In this document: one piece after another, positions 11,301 through 21,284 of the stretch
Layout of the letters: each line of letters begins with the position of its first letter
Numbering within the stretch: the stretch's first letter is position 1
Assembly (NCBI GenBank): GCA_949825065.1
Contig: OX463856.1
Span: 1,526,702 to 1,590,701 of the forward strand
DNA: 64,000 nucleotides
DNA from: Odontocerum albicorne
Lineage: Eukaryota > Arthropoda > Insecta > Trichoptera > Odontoceridae
Direction: 5' to 3'
Program-made: the position numbers and the translations under genes
Notes under the pieces: generated by a model
Told to the model about the DNA's origin: nothing
The model's database searches: none
What the model saw: only the letters and a program-made list of their open reading frames with translations

Positions 11301-12212
11301 CGTACATAATTAACAATATGACAGAGGTATTAAATACTCGCACATAATCAATACTATGACAGAAGTATTAAATACTCATACATAATCAACAATATGATGG
11401 AGATATTAAATACTCGTACACAATCAACAATATGACGGAGGTATTAAATACTCGTACATAATCAACAATATGACAGAGGTATTAAATACTCGTACATAAT
11501 TAACAATATGACAGAGGTATTAAATACTCTTACATAATCAATACTATGACAGAAGTATTAAATACTCATACATAATCAACAATATGATGGAGGTATTAAA
11601 TACTCGTACATAATCAACAATATGACAGAGGTATTAAATACTCGTACATAATTAACAATATAACAGAGGTATTAAATACTCGTACATAATCTACACTATG
11701 ACAGAAGTATTAAATACTCATACATAATCAACAATATGATGGAGGTATTAAATACTCGTACATAATCAACAATATGACAGAGGTATTAAATACTCGTACA
11801 TAATTAACAATATGACAGAGGTATTAAATACTCGCACATAATCAATACTATGACAGAAGTATTAAATACTCATACATAATCAACAATATGACGGAGGTAT
11901 TAAATACTCGTACATAATCAACAATATGACGGAGGTATTAAATACTCGTACATAATCAACAATATGACAGAGGTATTAAATACTCGTACATAATTAACAA
12001 TATGACAGAGGTATTAAATACTCTTACATAATCAATACTATGACAGAAGTATTAAATACTCATACATAATCAACAATATGATGGAGATATTAAATACTCG
12101 TACATAATCAACAATATGACAGAGGTATTAAATACTCGTACATAATTAACAATATAACAGAGGTATTAAATACTCGTACATAATCAACATAAATTAAATA
12201 CTCATACATAAA
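8353..12212. repeat. 38-bp satellite with higher-order repeats (about 101 copies)
   Basis: The basic unit starts TATGACAGAGG, contains TTAAATACTCGTACATAAT and ends AACAA, 38 bp. Five variants recur in order: E starts TATGATGGAGG; B has ATTAACAA; A has ATCAACAA; C ends CAACAC; D has CAGAAG and CTCATACAT. E units start at 8581, 8809, 9037, 9265, 9417, 9645, 9949, 10177, 10405, 10633, 10785, 11013, 11241 and 11393. The spacing is mostly 228 bp, with 152 and 304 bp exceptions. After about 11340 the order becomes irregular and single-base changes accumulate. Confidence 0.97.
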
Positions 12213-13370
12213 TAATGCAATAATATCAGAAAAACAATGCAATAAAATATGATTATAACGAAGTAAATATGTTTTTTGTAAATTTTTCATATCGATTTCC
12301 ATTCATAGCATAATTCTGAAATAATCCTTTTATACCTGTATCTTCTTTTCAAAGTACAATTAAACTATATGAGATGCAATGGGAGCTGTAGACTAAATGC
12401 GATATTCCGTTTAGTGCTTTCGACTTGAATCACCATCCCATCCCTATGAAAGCCTAATGTGTGTTTGGAATAAAGGCGTATCAAGTTATTTTTTGTTTAG
12501 TATAAATGTAATCAATCAAAATATTTTTTTACGCTGGCATGGCGGGGTTGTTTTTTTATAACATACGAGTACAAATGCGTGACTCTCGTATTGATGGATG
12601 TGTGCTGGGTCAGTGAATCGTACGAATTTGTAATAAGGTTTTCAATTTTCTTAACTGAATATTATTTTTGTGTAAATTCCAATCGTTTTCATCTTTTAAC
12701 GTATTTATTTTGTTACAGTAACAATTATTTTATTAAGGCGTAATTTTTAATGAATTGAGGATCTTGAATTATAGTTAACACTTGCTGCCCTGTGATGGAT
12801 AGTGAGTGACCAGAACTTATATTTCATTCAACTTCTCCAAATATACTGAATGCAGGGTCTTCATATTTTATGTATTCCTCATCAAAACCTCGATGATTTG
12901 AATGATGCCATTGCAAAATAAAAACATTGAACAACGTCCGTTTTCTCTACTAATATTTCAAGTCTATCGATCTATATATGTTTCGATGTGGAGAATAAGT
13001 GTTAGAGATGTAGGTGCCGTGTGCAATTTTAGGAAGAGCTTTTAGACAACCCTTTTTGGGAGGTTTGTGATTGTATGTGAACAATGCATACACACATAAT
13101 TCAAAACACCTTATGTCGAACGTGTCAGTTATCACATAATTCAAACCACCTCATGCCGAACGTGTCATTTATCACATAAATCGGAAGATCTATAAAGGTT
13201 TCATTTTAGTTCGTTTTCACCACCTTCCATTATTTCGCAGCCATCACCTTCTATCCTCACACTGAACTTTTTTACATAGTAAAATTAGAAGGTTTTTTGC
13301 GGAGAACTTTTATATCACACAAGCGGTTGTGGCTCGGTCTATTGAACTATTTATGTGTAAATTTCGTGGA
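12213..13370. other. no gene seen
   Basis: AT-rich. A two-copy direct repeat of about 46 bp lies at 13090-13182 (each copy holds CGAACGTGTCA.TTATCACATAA). No gene or mobile element recognised. Confidence 0.4.
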
Positions 13371-13389
13371 TGCACCTAAGCTATCTCAG

Positions 13390-13590
13390 AGTAGGCAGTA
13401 AGCTTCAAGATGGCTGCTTTAATTGTATTATGTGATGCCTGTCTCCTAGCCCGAAGGTTATGGTTTCAAATCCAACTGGAATCTAGATTTTTTTTAAAAT
13501 GATTCCAGTATGGTTTTCATTCAAGGCAACTTTAACCTCTTTTTGTTCATTGAAAGAGATTGCCACGTCGCAATAAGTTCGCCAGATGAT
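13390..13590 (+). mobile_element. SINE-1 copy, degenerate
   Basis: Runs from a tRNA-like head (GCCTGTCTCCTAGCCC, then GGTTTCAAATCC in the B-box position) through the T-rich middle (GATTCCAGTATGGTTTTCA) to AGAGATTGCCACGTCGCAAT and GTTCGCCAG. Same order as the better copy at 62773-62963. Confidence 0.75.
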
Positions 13591-13954
13591 ACTGTATATA
13601 ACTAAAGTAAAATACAATATAATTGGTTGAATTTCGACATAATTTATTCCTACTTCAACTGAGAATTCCCAATTTGATTTGTGATATAAACAACATAATT
13701 CTTGGACTTGAACATTTTTTTTATCAGATATCGTTTTCTAAAAGTTACGCCACTGTTTGCTGTGTAACGATACGAAGTGGTATTTTTCTCAACACATTAC
13801 GGTTTCCGCATTTTATGCAGAATCCTTTTTTAAAGCGACTGCCAGTTTGAGAGGAGGTTTGGTGAATCATTTCCGACGTATACGATTTTGTGCTGCTTTT
13901 AAAAGAGTAGATAATGTTTCATAAAGGTGTTCATAGCTTTAATTTCTAAATTCT

Positions 13955-14110
13955 TACTTACTTCTTGACTTTTCCATTATCTGAGAAAATACTACCTAAA
14001 TAGGAAAATTCTTCAACTCTTTCATTGTCATATATTGCATTTACTTTTCCTTTCACACTTTTCCATTAACATGACTTAACATTTCGCCACATTCATTCTC
14101 AGATTTTTCT
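13955..14110 (-). mobile_element. LINE-A reverse transcriptase fragment
   Basis: Nucleotide similarity to 41-195: both contain TTTTCCTTTCACACTTTTC and the ATCTGA.AAAATACTACCTAAATAG block, the complement of the post-Y-V-D-D-M region. Confidence 0.8.
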
Positions 14111-14115
14111 TTATG

Positions 14116-14711
14116 TTAATTGAAAATTGACCTGTTTGTGACGGTGGGCTGTCTTGGGATGACGTCCAGCTGTCTCGTATCCTCCATGCGGTCTACATGA
14201 TCCCTCCAGAAGCGCCTTCTGCTTCCTCCCCACCTCACTATGTCTTCAACACCACGGACAGTTTTTATCGTCTCATTTCTGATCCGATCTCTAAGAGTTC
14301 TGCCTGCAATGGAGCGTGGGGTTCTCATTTCCGCCACTCTGAGAAGGTTTTTTGACTTGTTGGTATCGGCTTTCACTTCTATCCCATATGGCATGATGGG
14401 GCGAACGCATGTCTTATATATTCTGATCTTACTTTCGGTTATGTGTTTGTTTCTCCATATAGTGTCCCGCAGGCAGCCAGCCAAATATGTTGCTTTATTA
14501 GTTTGTGCTCGTACTTCACTATATGTTATAGGTCACTGTTGCTGGAGATCTGTACACCTAGGTAAGTGAATCGCATGACTTGCTCGATGGGTACGTTATC
14601 GATGATCAGTTTGCATCTGAGCGACTCTTTTAATATTGTTGAGCACTTTGTTTTATTGACAGAAATCATCATATTGTATTTCTTAGAAGCAAGGTGAAAT
14701 TTGTAAAGCAT
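14116..14711 (-). mobile_element. LINE ORF2 C-terminal part (RTE/CR1-like), disrupted
   Basis: Two open stretches form one protein read on the - strand. 14711-14526 gives L-Y-K-F-H-L-A-S-K, N-K-T-K-C, R-C-K-L-I-I-D and Y-L-G-V-Q-I-S-S. 14484-14116 gives G-C-L-R-D-T-I-W-R-N-K-H, R-I-Y-K-T-C-V-R-P-I-M-P-Y-G, R-T-L-R-D-R-I-R-N and F-W-R-D-H-V-D-R-M. These are the thumb and post-thumb signatures of a non-LTR reverse transcriptase ORF2. A gap of about 40 bases with a frame change separates them, so the copy is dead. It lies about 170 bases upstream of a Wnt5 exon, on the opposite strand. Confidence 0.88.
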
Positions 14712-14883
14712 TCTCTGAAGATCAATATGTATAAATTAAATTAATTCAGTGGCGTTAATGGTGTTGCCTGTAAGTTTTGGCGTTATCTTTTTCTCTTCCG
14801 GTTTAGGCCACATTTTCTTGGCGTGCGAAAGCATTTTGACTCAGAGTTACTTAACATATCTAACAGTTTGTTCTTTATTTCAG

Positions 14884-15137
14884 TTACATGGGTCATCACG
14901 GCTTTGAAACATGGACCTCCCCCAACATAACGGATGCGGATAAGTGTCAGGGTATAGCGGCCAGCCACCTGTCCGCGGGGCAGGCCCGCCTGTGCCAGCT
15001 GTACGGGGACCACATGCCCGCGGTGGCGCAAGGAGCTAAGGACGCGATCTCGGAGTGCCAGCACCAATTTAAGGATCGTCGCTGGAACTGCTCCACGCAT
15101 AACAACACCAACGTCTTTGGACCGCTCACCAAGATAG
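14884..15137 (+). CDS. Wnt5: Wnt5 exon (N-terminal part of the Wnt domain)
   Basis: Acceptor TTTATTTCAG ends at 14883 and donor GTAAGA starts at 15138. With one leading base the exon encodes 84 codons plus one base. It carries S-P-N-I-T (a possible glycosylation site), C-Q-L-Y-G-D-H-M, G-A-K-D-A-I-S-E-C-Q-H-Q-F and R-R-W-N-C-S-T, the diagnostic N-terminal Wnt block, ending F-G-P-L-T-K-I. Wnt5 is a secreted, lipid-modified ligand; in insects it signals through Derailed/Ryk receptors in axon guidance and tissue patterning. The K-I-G-S-R-E-T-A-F junction formed with the next exon is Wnt5-like. The exon is GC-richer than its surroundings, as expected for a conserved gene in an AT-rich genome. Signal-peptide exon(s) must lie upstream; none was found. 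Confidence 0.93.
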
Positions 15138-15346
15138 GTAAGAAGAAAAGCTTTTTACGTTCTTTTTTACTATTTTCTTCTGGTTGTTGAAAGTTAAGAC
15201 CCAATAGTGACAACACCACAATTTAACCCGTTTAATAGTCTAACTTACCAGTGAAACTTTAGATACAATAAAAATCTACAATATTCATGTACGAGTATAT
15301 GATCAAATTTATAATATTGTATTATACTTAACTTTCGTTGTATAAC

Positions 15347-15510
15347 CTGGCGGGCTTATTGCCATGTGGCAATACCCTTCAACCAACCAGAAATATGTCA
15401 AAGAGGCCTAAAATGAAAACTAGACTGGTTTTTTTTTTTTAAAGTGTAAAAAACTTGCAATCTCTGGGTTGTGAGACTAGCGTCTTATAAACTAGGCCGC
15501 GGAGGCTGTC
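15347..15510 (-). mobile_element. SINE-1 copy
   Basis: On the + strand: CGGGCTTATTGCCATGTGGC, CAACCAACCAGAAATATG, a T-run, then AGACTAGCGTCTTATAAAC and GGCCGCGGAGG, the reverse-complement order of SINE-1. The B-box region (CAATCTCTGGG) is degraded. The copy sits 210 bases after the exon donor. Confidence 0.8.
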
Positions 15511-15715
15511 AACTAGATTACGGAGGTAATACAACACAGTAAAAATGTGTTTTTTTTATCTAGTTTAGAAACGACCATATATCGTCGTCATACAAGAAAA
15601 AGTGACCAAGTGCATTTTTCGCAAAAACGTGATAAATGACTATCTGACACCTTACTAACATAATGGTGGCCTGGAAGAAATAACCCAGCAAGAACTTGGA
15701 AGAATAATAATAATA

Positions 15716-16851
15716 TTAGGTCCTTACATATGAAATTGGCGTTTTGCCGTGCTGGCAACTTTGATCTCAAATATCTTCTCTTTGGTTAGGAATTCCAAAT
15801 TAAAATTTATACAGCTATTTTCTCAAGTATTTGTGTTTCGAAAATTATAATTCATTTGTTTTTTCCTCAATTGTTTTTTTCTTTGCGTCACTCAGTTTAC
15901 AAAATGGAAAACTTGAAATATCGCGTTATTTACGAGTACGTGTTCCACCGTGGCACCAGTGCTGCAGAAACGGCTCGAAGGATTAATGATGTGTATTGCG
16001 ACGGTGCCGTGTTAGCTGCAGGCTGCGGTGTTAGTGATAAAACTGTTTTAATCCACTTGAAGCAAATTGGGAAGGTGAAAAAGCTTGAAAGGTGGGTACC
16101 TCACGAATTGAGTGAAGCAAATCAACAAACGCGCGTTGACTGCTGCGTTGCATTACTCAACCGGCACAATAATGAAGGGATTTTGAATCGAATCATTACC
16201 TGTGATGAAAAGTGGATCCTGTATGATAATCGGAAGCGCTCATCGCAATGGCTGAACCCTGCCGAACCAGCCAAACCATGCCCCAAGCGAAAATTGACTC
16301 CAAAAAAGTTACTTGTGAGCGTTTGGTGGACTAGTGCTGGTGTCGTTCACTACAGCTTTCTTAAATCTGGCCAGACGATTACGGCAGATGTCTATTGTCA
16401 GCAACTGCAAACCATGATGGAAAAGCTAGCTGCTAAACAACCGAGGCTGGTTAATCGCTCTAGGCCACTGCTGCTTCATGATAACGCTAGACCACACACT
16501 GCACAATAGACGGCTACCAAATTAGAAGAGCTTCACTTGGATTGTCTAAGACATCCACCGTACTCTCCGGACCTTGCCCCAACAGATTACTATTTTTTTC
16601 GAAATTTGGATAACTTCTTGCAAGGGAAAAAATTCAACTCCGATGGGGCAGTCCAAACCGACTTCAAAGATTTTATTGATTCCCGTCCGAATGGTTTTTT
16701 TAGTAAAGGGATCGATGAACTACCTATGAGATGGCAAAAGTGCATAGATAGCAATGGTACATACTTTGATTAAATAAATATATTATATTAAAAAAAAATC
16801 AACTTTATGTTCCTCCCAAACAAAACGCCAATTTCATGTGTAAGGACCTAA
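15716..16851 (+). mobile_element. mariner transposon, complete ends, defective
   Basis: Terminal inverted repeats of about 31 bp start TTAGGTCCTTACATATGAAA on the left. The right end reads back TTAGGTCCTTACACATGAAA from 16851. A TA duplication flanks it (15714-15715 and 16852-16853). The 1136-bp element holds one broken transposase gene. It lies in the first Wnt5 intron seen here, same strand as the gene. Confidence 0.96.
15904..16773 (+). pseudogene. mariner transposase, internally deleted with one stop
   Basis: A cut-and-paste transposase of the D,D34D mariner family. From the ATG at 15904 the N-terminus gives T-S-A-A-E-T-A-R-R-I-N-D-V-Y, then jumps to V-S-D-K-T-V-L-I-H-L-K-Q-I-G-K-V-K-K and W-V-P-H-E-L. 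In intact relatives about 55 residues separate these blocks, so part of the helix-turn-helix DNA-binding region is missing without loss of frame. The catalytic triad is present: D101 in T-C-D-E-K-W, D193 in H-D-N-A-R-P-H, D228 in L-A-P-T-D-Y. A TAG at 16507-16509 lies nine codons after the second aspartate. At 288 codons against about 345 for the family, it cannot make an active enzyme. Only the stop may be recent; the deletion could be older and shared by sister copies. Confidence 0.95.
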
Positions 16852-17124
16852 TATCTTGACTTGTTTAAAATGACTATCTGCATTGATGTTTATTTTCTTA
16901 CAAGCAAAATTGTATGAAAATTTTCAAAAATATTATTTCTTTATTTTGAAAGCAATGAACATTTCTATACACACAAAAATAATCACAAGTGTGAATAAAT
17001 TAGTGTAAAACAAAAGTATAAAAATGGTTAAATGGCTCTCCTGAACATTTGGCATTTTGTTAGTTGGTCACTTTCTCCTGTATGACGACGATATATCGTA
17101 TATGTTCAGAATAGGGATATTTCA

Positions 17125-17475
17125 GTTGTGATTTATTTATTTACGAATATTAACACAATAAACGACGCTTAAGCGAAGTCAACGAAAGTGTTATACAATA
17201 CAATACGCTGAATGGTGTCACATATATTATTTTCACCGTCGTCATTAGCCGCCACTGGAATTTCTTTTGATCAGTTCCTTCTTCAGAATAGCGGGGCTGG
17301 TGTATCGCGCTGAACCGAATCATAAAATAAGCAATCAAATTTATAAACAACACGCAATTCCTAAAATATTCGAACTTTAAATAATAATTAATCAATTTAA
17401 ACAGCGCCATTTAGAGAGCAAAATTTCTTCAAAGGAGCTCCAACTCGGGACTGGAACCCACTATTATTGACAAAT
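17125..17475 (-). mobile_element. SINE-2 copy
   Basis: On the - strand it runs from AGTGGGTTCCAGTCCCGAG (B-box-like position) through GCTCTCTAAATGGCGCTG to an (AAAT)n tail at 17133-17150. Related segments lie at 27230-27300, 29640-29740, 40780-40870 and 62700-62772. The 29640 copy has GGGTTCGAATCCC, a good B-box. Confidence 0.65.
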
Positions 17476-17699
17476 AAAAAAACATTACAAAATAAATATA
17501 AATAAGCTGGGTATAAGGATAGGAAAGTAGTGGTTGCGGCTATATAAGGCATTTCTCTGCGTCCGTATACTCGTATGTTCAGATAAAATATTTGGTGACA
17601 AAACTACAGAAAAATTACCGCAGGAAGATAAACTGCAATGAAACTTTTATAGATCTCCCGATATGTAATAGTAACGCATTCCGCTTTAGGTGTAGTATA
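17476..17699. repeat. dispersed repeat next to SINE-2, left half
   Basis: Contains GTATAAGGATAGGAAAGTAG and TAGATCTCCCGATATGTAATAG. The same order is seen at 27390-27640 and 62985-63290. Its continuation after an insertion is 18440-18610. Confidence 0.65.
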
Positions 17700-18439
17700 T
17701 TGCCCTCATAAGCAAAAACGCAGCTTATGGCAAAAGTTAAGTTTTGAGAAAACTGTACATTCATGTTTTTCATTGCGGTATAGTGTGGGATGAATATTTT
17801 TGATATTTCTGGAGTGATGATGTATGAGCAGTTGAATTTCGCAAGATGTTTCCAGTTGTGTTGAGTGTCACTGTTTGTCAGGTTGATGAGAGCGTGCAAC
17901 GGGGTTTTGTTTTTGTGTAATCGAAAATCGGAAAGAAGTATCGATTTATTTTTCTCATGCTAAATATCCTCAGTGAAATACAGGCAAAATCCTAGTTTAC
18001 TGGGGATACGACAAATGAAAGGCAACAAACCCAGATCCATTAAAATTGTATGTCCAAATCAAATTATCTGTTGTTTTACTCAAATTGTGTATATTTCTTG
18101 TCATGTGTAATAATAAATAAATAATAATAAATAAATTGCTGCTTAAAAATGTCGTGATTCTTAAACGAAAAATCATTTAAATGTGATTCATAAGCAAAAA
18201 CGCAGCAAACGCATAGGCACTTGCTGTCTTTTTGCTTACGAATCACATTTTACTGCTTTTTTGCTTAGAAAAACCTAGCGTTTTGTAAAATTAAAGAAAT
18301 GTCGATTTTTGTAGTGAAATAAATGGTTTTCTGTATTTTTTTATGGATTATGGTACAGAATTTGATATGGGATATTGCCTCATACTTAGTCAAATTTCTG
18401 ATTTTTTCCCGTTATCTGCGTTTTTGCTTATGAGGCCAG
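17700..18439. mobile_element. DNA transposon with inner 14-mer repeats, non-coding
   Basis: The left end has CCTCATAAGCAAAAACGCAG; the right end carries the exact complement CTGCGTTTTTGCTTATGAGG. TATA is duplicated on both sides (17696-17699, 18440-18443), or just TA. AAGCAAAAACGCAG or its complement also occurs near 18192, 18225 and 18253. The uninterrupted target (GTGTAGTATAGTG) resembles the related repeat at 27600. No transposase is encoded; about 366 bp in the middle is a LINE-C tail inserted later. Confidence 0.82.
17770..18135 (+). mobile_element. LINE-C 3' end nested in the DNA transposon
   Basis: Matches 60640-60960 (+) and the complement of 36276-36640: CTGGAGTGATGATGT, GTGTCACTGTTTGTCAGGTT, GCAAAATCCTAGTTTACTGG, CTTGTCATGTGTAATAATAA and an (AATAA)n tail. 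No coding part is recognised. Confidence 0.82.
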
Positions 18440-18610
18440 TATAGTGTATATGTGTAATATCCATATACACACAATCCTAAATTTTGACCAAAACGCCCAA
18501 AAGTGTTGTTTTCCAGTGATTCCTAAAGCTGTACATGCCACCCATTTTTCTAACATTAAGAGGCATACCATTCCAGCAAAAGCGCAGTCATAATATCCCT
18601 CCCTCTCGGA
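18440..18610. repeat. dispersed repeat, right half after the insertion
   Basis: Continues the repeat of 17476-17699. Contains AAAGCTGTACATGCCACCC, matched near 63211 by AAAAGCTGCACATGCAATCC. Confidence 0.55.
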
Positions 18611-19228
18611 TCAATTTTAAACAAATAATTCAGTGAAGGAATTATATTTTAACGTTTTATTATGAGCCAACCCATCACTGTAACAATCCAAAAAAGCATT
18701 TGAAACTAGTACTAAAAGAATATCGTCTCACAATAGCTTAAACACTAATTTGTAACAGTACAGTGATATTTTGTTTTGCTGGCTTATTCAAATGCAACTT
18801 CAGGTTTCTACGTAGCAGTAATTACAGAGACACGGCCATTTCAATCTGCTGCGGATGGTTTATTACTTCTATTTCCGAGATGCTGTGGTTGTATATCGAT
18901 GATTTAGAGGCATTTGGTCAAGTTTGATTTGCAGTATGTATACAGTCCTAGCGAGATGGCCACAACCACATATCGCGAAGAGCTGTCCATATTTCATGGA
19001 ACGGCGTTTAACAGCTAAACGTTTATAATTACACATTGAGAGTTGGTGCGGTGTTTCTTCACGAACTTGGAACTAGGGACAAGAATTGTTCTGCACAGAT
19101 TTAAGAACAGTGCTGGCTTTTTTTACTTGTATCATTCTTACAATGTTTTAAGTTATATTTTTTTACTTTGTTATTACGAGTATTAAGTTTAAATATTGTA
19201 AATAAAACACTTATTCTATATTTTTGTG
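18611..19228. other. no gene seen
   Basis: AT-rich intron sequence with no recognised repeat or gene. Confidence 0.4.
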
Positions 19229-19312
19229 TTCACCACTGGTTTATTTTGAGTTTACTACCGGTTTCGAAGACCTCCGTCTTCATCTTCAGGTGAAGATAAA
19301 CTAAATTGATCA
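19229..19312 (-). repeat. Penelope-like terminal repeat, possible hammerhead core
   Basis: On the - strand: CTGAAGA (19289-19283), one extra T, stem GAAGAC/GTCTTC (19281-19276 with 19271-19266) closing a 4-base loop, then GAAAC (19265-19261) and CGGTAGTAAAC. The CTGANGA...stem...GAAA order is that of a hammerhead ribozyme, a motif known from Penelope-like retroelements. Related copies lie at 29030-29225, 42735-42890, 48785-48905 and 63385-63470. Cleavage activity is not shown and the extra T is a concern. Confidence 0.45.
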
Positions 19313-19419
19313 TAATATATTTCTTCTGCAAGTGTACATAGTATAAGAGGAATGAGGTAGGAGGAGAGAAGTGGGGAGAGTTGTGATTCAATTGGTAAAT
19401 GGGGCGGGGAAAAAGATAA

Positions 19420-19640
19420 TATTACCGGTAGACCAGGGTCTGGATATCCAAGGGGATGGATTTTAAATGGAAAACATAAGGAATCCTTAGGATTCGTCTA
19501 TAGGTCCACATCTCGAAGGCCTCCAATATTTTCCAATCTCTTTCGCCTATGCACCATGTCTCGTAACCATGCATCAAAATACTCCACACATATGTTTTGA
19601 CCAATTGCTTGCGGAGCATTAGGCCCATGGATTATTAGGT
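19420..19640 (-). mobile_element. LINE ORF2 C-terminal fragment
   Basis: Reads L-R-K-Q-L-V-K-T-Y-V-W-S-I-L-M-H-G-Y-E-T-W, E-R-D-W-K-I-L-E-A-F-E-M-W-T-Y-R-R-I-L-R-I-P. This is the thumb-domain signature of a non-LTR reverse transcriptase, same type as 7113-7520. About 68 residues remain. Confidence 0.88.
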
Positions 19641-19799
19641 CTTGATGGATATTTCTCTAATATTTTAACTTCATATTAAAACTAGAACGATCCGTGTGTT
19701 TCTAGAATGAAATTCATCTACATTTCGAAGAAATGTAATACAATTCAATATTTAAGTACTAATTTTGATTTATGGGAGGTAAACGTGGACGTGGAAAAT

Positions 19800-20008
19800 T
19801 ACTGAAAGGAACCTTTATAAATGCGTGTACTTAGAGAATACATGGGGTGATACTGTATGTGAGAATACGGTATAAAGTGACTAGAGATGAATGAGAACTT
19901 AAAGTTGATGTGTTGAGTAAGATGAAGAAGAGCATGCTCTGAGATGGTTTACCCATGTTAAACGAATGAACGAAGAAATATTAGCAAAACGAATGCACAG
20001 CACAAATG
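19800..20008 (+). mobile_element. LINE-A C-terminal fragment, 5' part of a split copy
   Basis: Has GAGAATACATGGGGTGA, the V-L-S-K-M-K-K-S-M-L segment and the A-K-R-M-H-S block. The copy resumes at 20729 after a 714-bp insertion. Confidence 0.85.
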
Positions 20009-20722
20009 AGGAGGTAATATTAAAAAAAAAGAACATCTCCACCAAATCAGAATGTTGGCAAATCGCAAAAAAACTGTTTACATTAAAAATATATGACATT
20101 ATATTTTATTGTAAACATATCTGAAATACTTAAAATCGCCTAAGGTTACTTGATTTGTTGTTTAAAATCGAATCATTATAATTAAAATAGTTATTCTAGT
20201 TTGAAATATGGACATGGTCCTTTTTGAGTGAACAATTCTACTTTAATCTTTTTTGATTGAACAGTTCTGGGACATGATGTGTTTTGTTCGATTTCAAAAA
20301 TATTATACAGATGCTGCAAAAAATAATCAAAACATAATTGGGTACAGTAATTTATTTTAATTTTAATAAAATGTAATAAGTAAAGTGTTACAAAATAAGA
20401 AGAATTATTACTATAAAACTATAAATATATGTAGGTAGATTAAGCAGTATAATGACATTACACTGCACGTACGATTTAAAACTGACAGTTGCTGGTGAAC
20501 CGGTATGAAGTTAGACACAATCGGAAAGCTATGATTGGTCAATTCGGACATGGTTTTTTTTGATCGGTTTGAAGCCTGGACAAGATTCTTTTTGAAAATG
20601 TGCTTTTTGTTCATTGAAATGAAAATATTAAACGGCTCCGTACCATCGATAAGAAAAAATTTGCTTTATCAACAAATTTTTTGTATCCGATGGACGTGAT
20701 CGTTTTTTTAATGTTACCTCCT
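20009..20722. mobile_element. non-autonomous DNA transposon inside LINE-A (714 bp)
   Basis: Ends AGGAGGTAATATTAAAAAA at 20009 and, read back from 20722, AGGAGGTAACATTAAAAAA (18 of 19 identical). A 6-bp target duplication CAAATG/CAAAGG flanks it (20003-20008, 20723-20728). Removing the element and one duplicate restores the LINE-A sequence. No transposase ORF. I cannot assign a superfamily. Confidence 0.9.
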
Positions 20723-20728
20723 CAAAGG

Positions 20729-20935
20729 TGAGTGAAAGGCGTGGGAAAGGATGGTCACAGAAATTATTATTGGTTCAAGTGAATGATATTTTAAAAGAAG
20801 AAAACATTGAAAGTGAGAGAAATCGCAGGAGTTTTACGAGAAAGTGTAGGACGTAGAAAAGGTGAATTAATTATGTTGAGACAGGAAAATCTGACGCTCT
20901 GTCGGAAATGGTGCGATGATATGGATGTTTGCATT
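20729..20935 (+). mobile_element. LINE-A fragment, 3' part of the split copy
   Basis: Continues directly from 20008 with TGAGTGAAAGGCGTGG, then AAGTGAATGATATTTTAAAAG (V-N-D-I-L-K) and G-A-T-A-T-G-G-A-T bases of the V-E-E region. The terminal block is degraded. Confidence 0.75.
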
Positions 20936-21164
20936 TCTAATAAATACTGTCGAGGGTCTGGACCTGAGTTTTTCTGCTTTCCAAGAAGTATGAGTGTAGT
21001 CGTGGATAAGTTATTACCGGCCCGCGGTGCTGGATGGATTCTGTGTCCATTCCAAGGACTGCTCCTATTAGTTCAGTATGGGCATGGATCGCAACAACTG
21101 AGAATTATTCGGTAACAACTGTTCTAGCAATGTTTTATCACCAAGAAAATTTGCCGTTTTATTA

Positions 21165-21265
21165 TTATCATCATCCCATGTCCTTTTTGGGGTAGGCAGA
21201 AAAAGAAATCTCTACTTCATTTTATCTTGGTATACATCTTTCTATGAGTCTTCGACTACGAATAT
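21165..21265 (-). mobile_element. LINE-A 3' terminal fragment
   Basis: CATCCCATGTCC then GGGGTAGGCAGAAAAAG is the reverse complement of the LINE-A terminal block. Only about 100 bases remain. Confidence 0.6.
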
Positions 21266-21284
21266 TTCTTCCATAATCTCATGT

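Noticed and set aside
8353..12212. CRISPR array, because of the many regular repeats.
   Set aside because: There are no unique spacers; units are contiguous 38-bp copies in eukaryotic DNA and no cas genes are present.
14947..15219. Antisense open frames over the first Wnt5 exon.
   Set aside because: Same reason; no splice or coding signal of their own.
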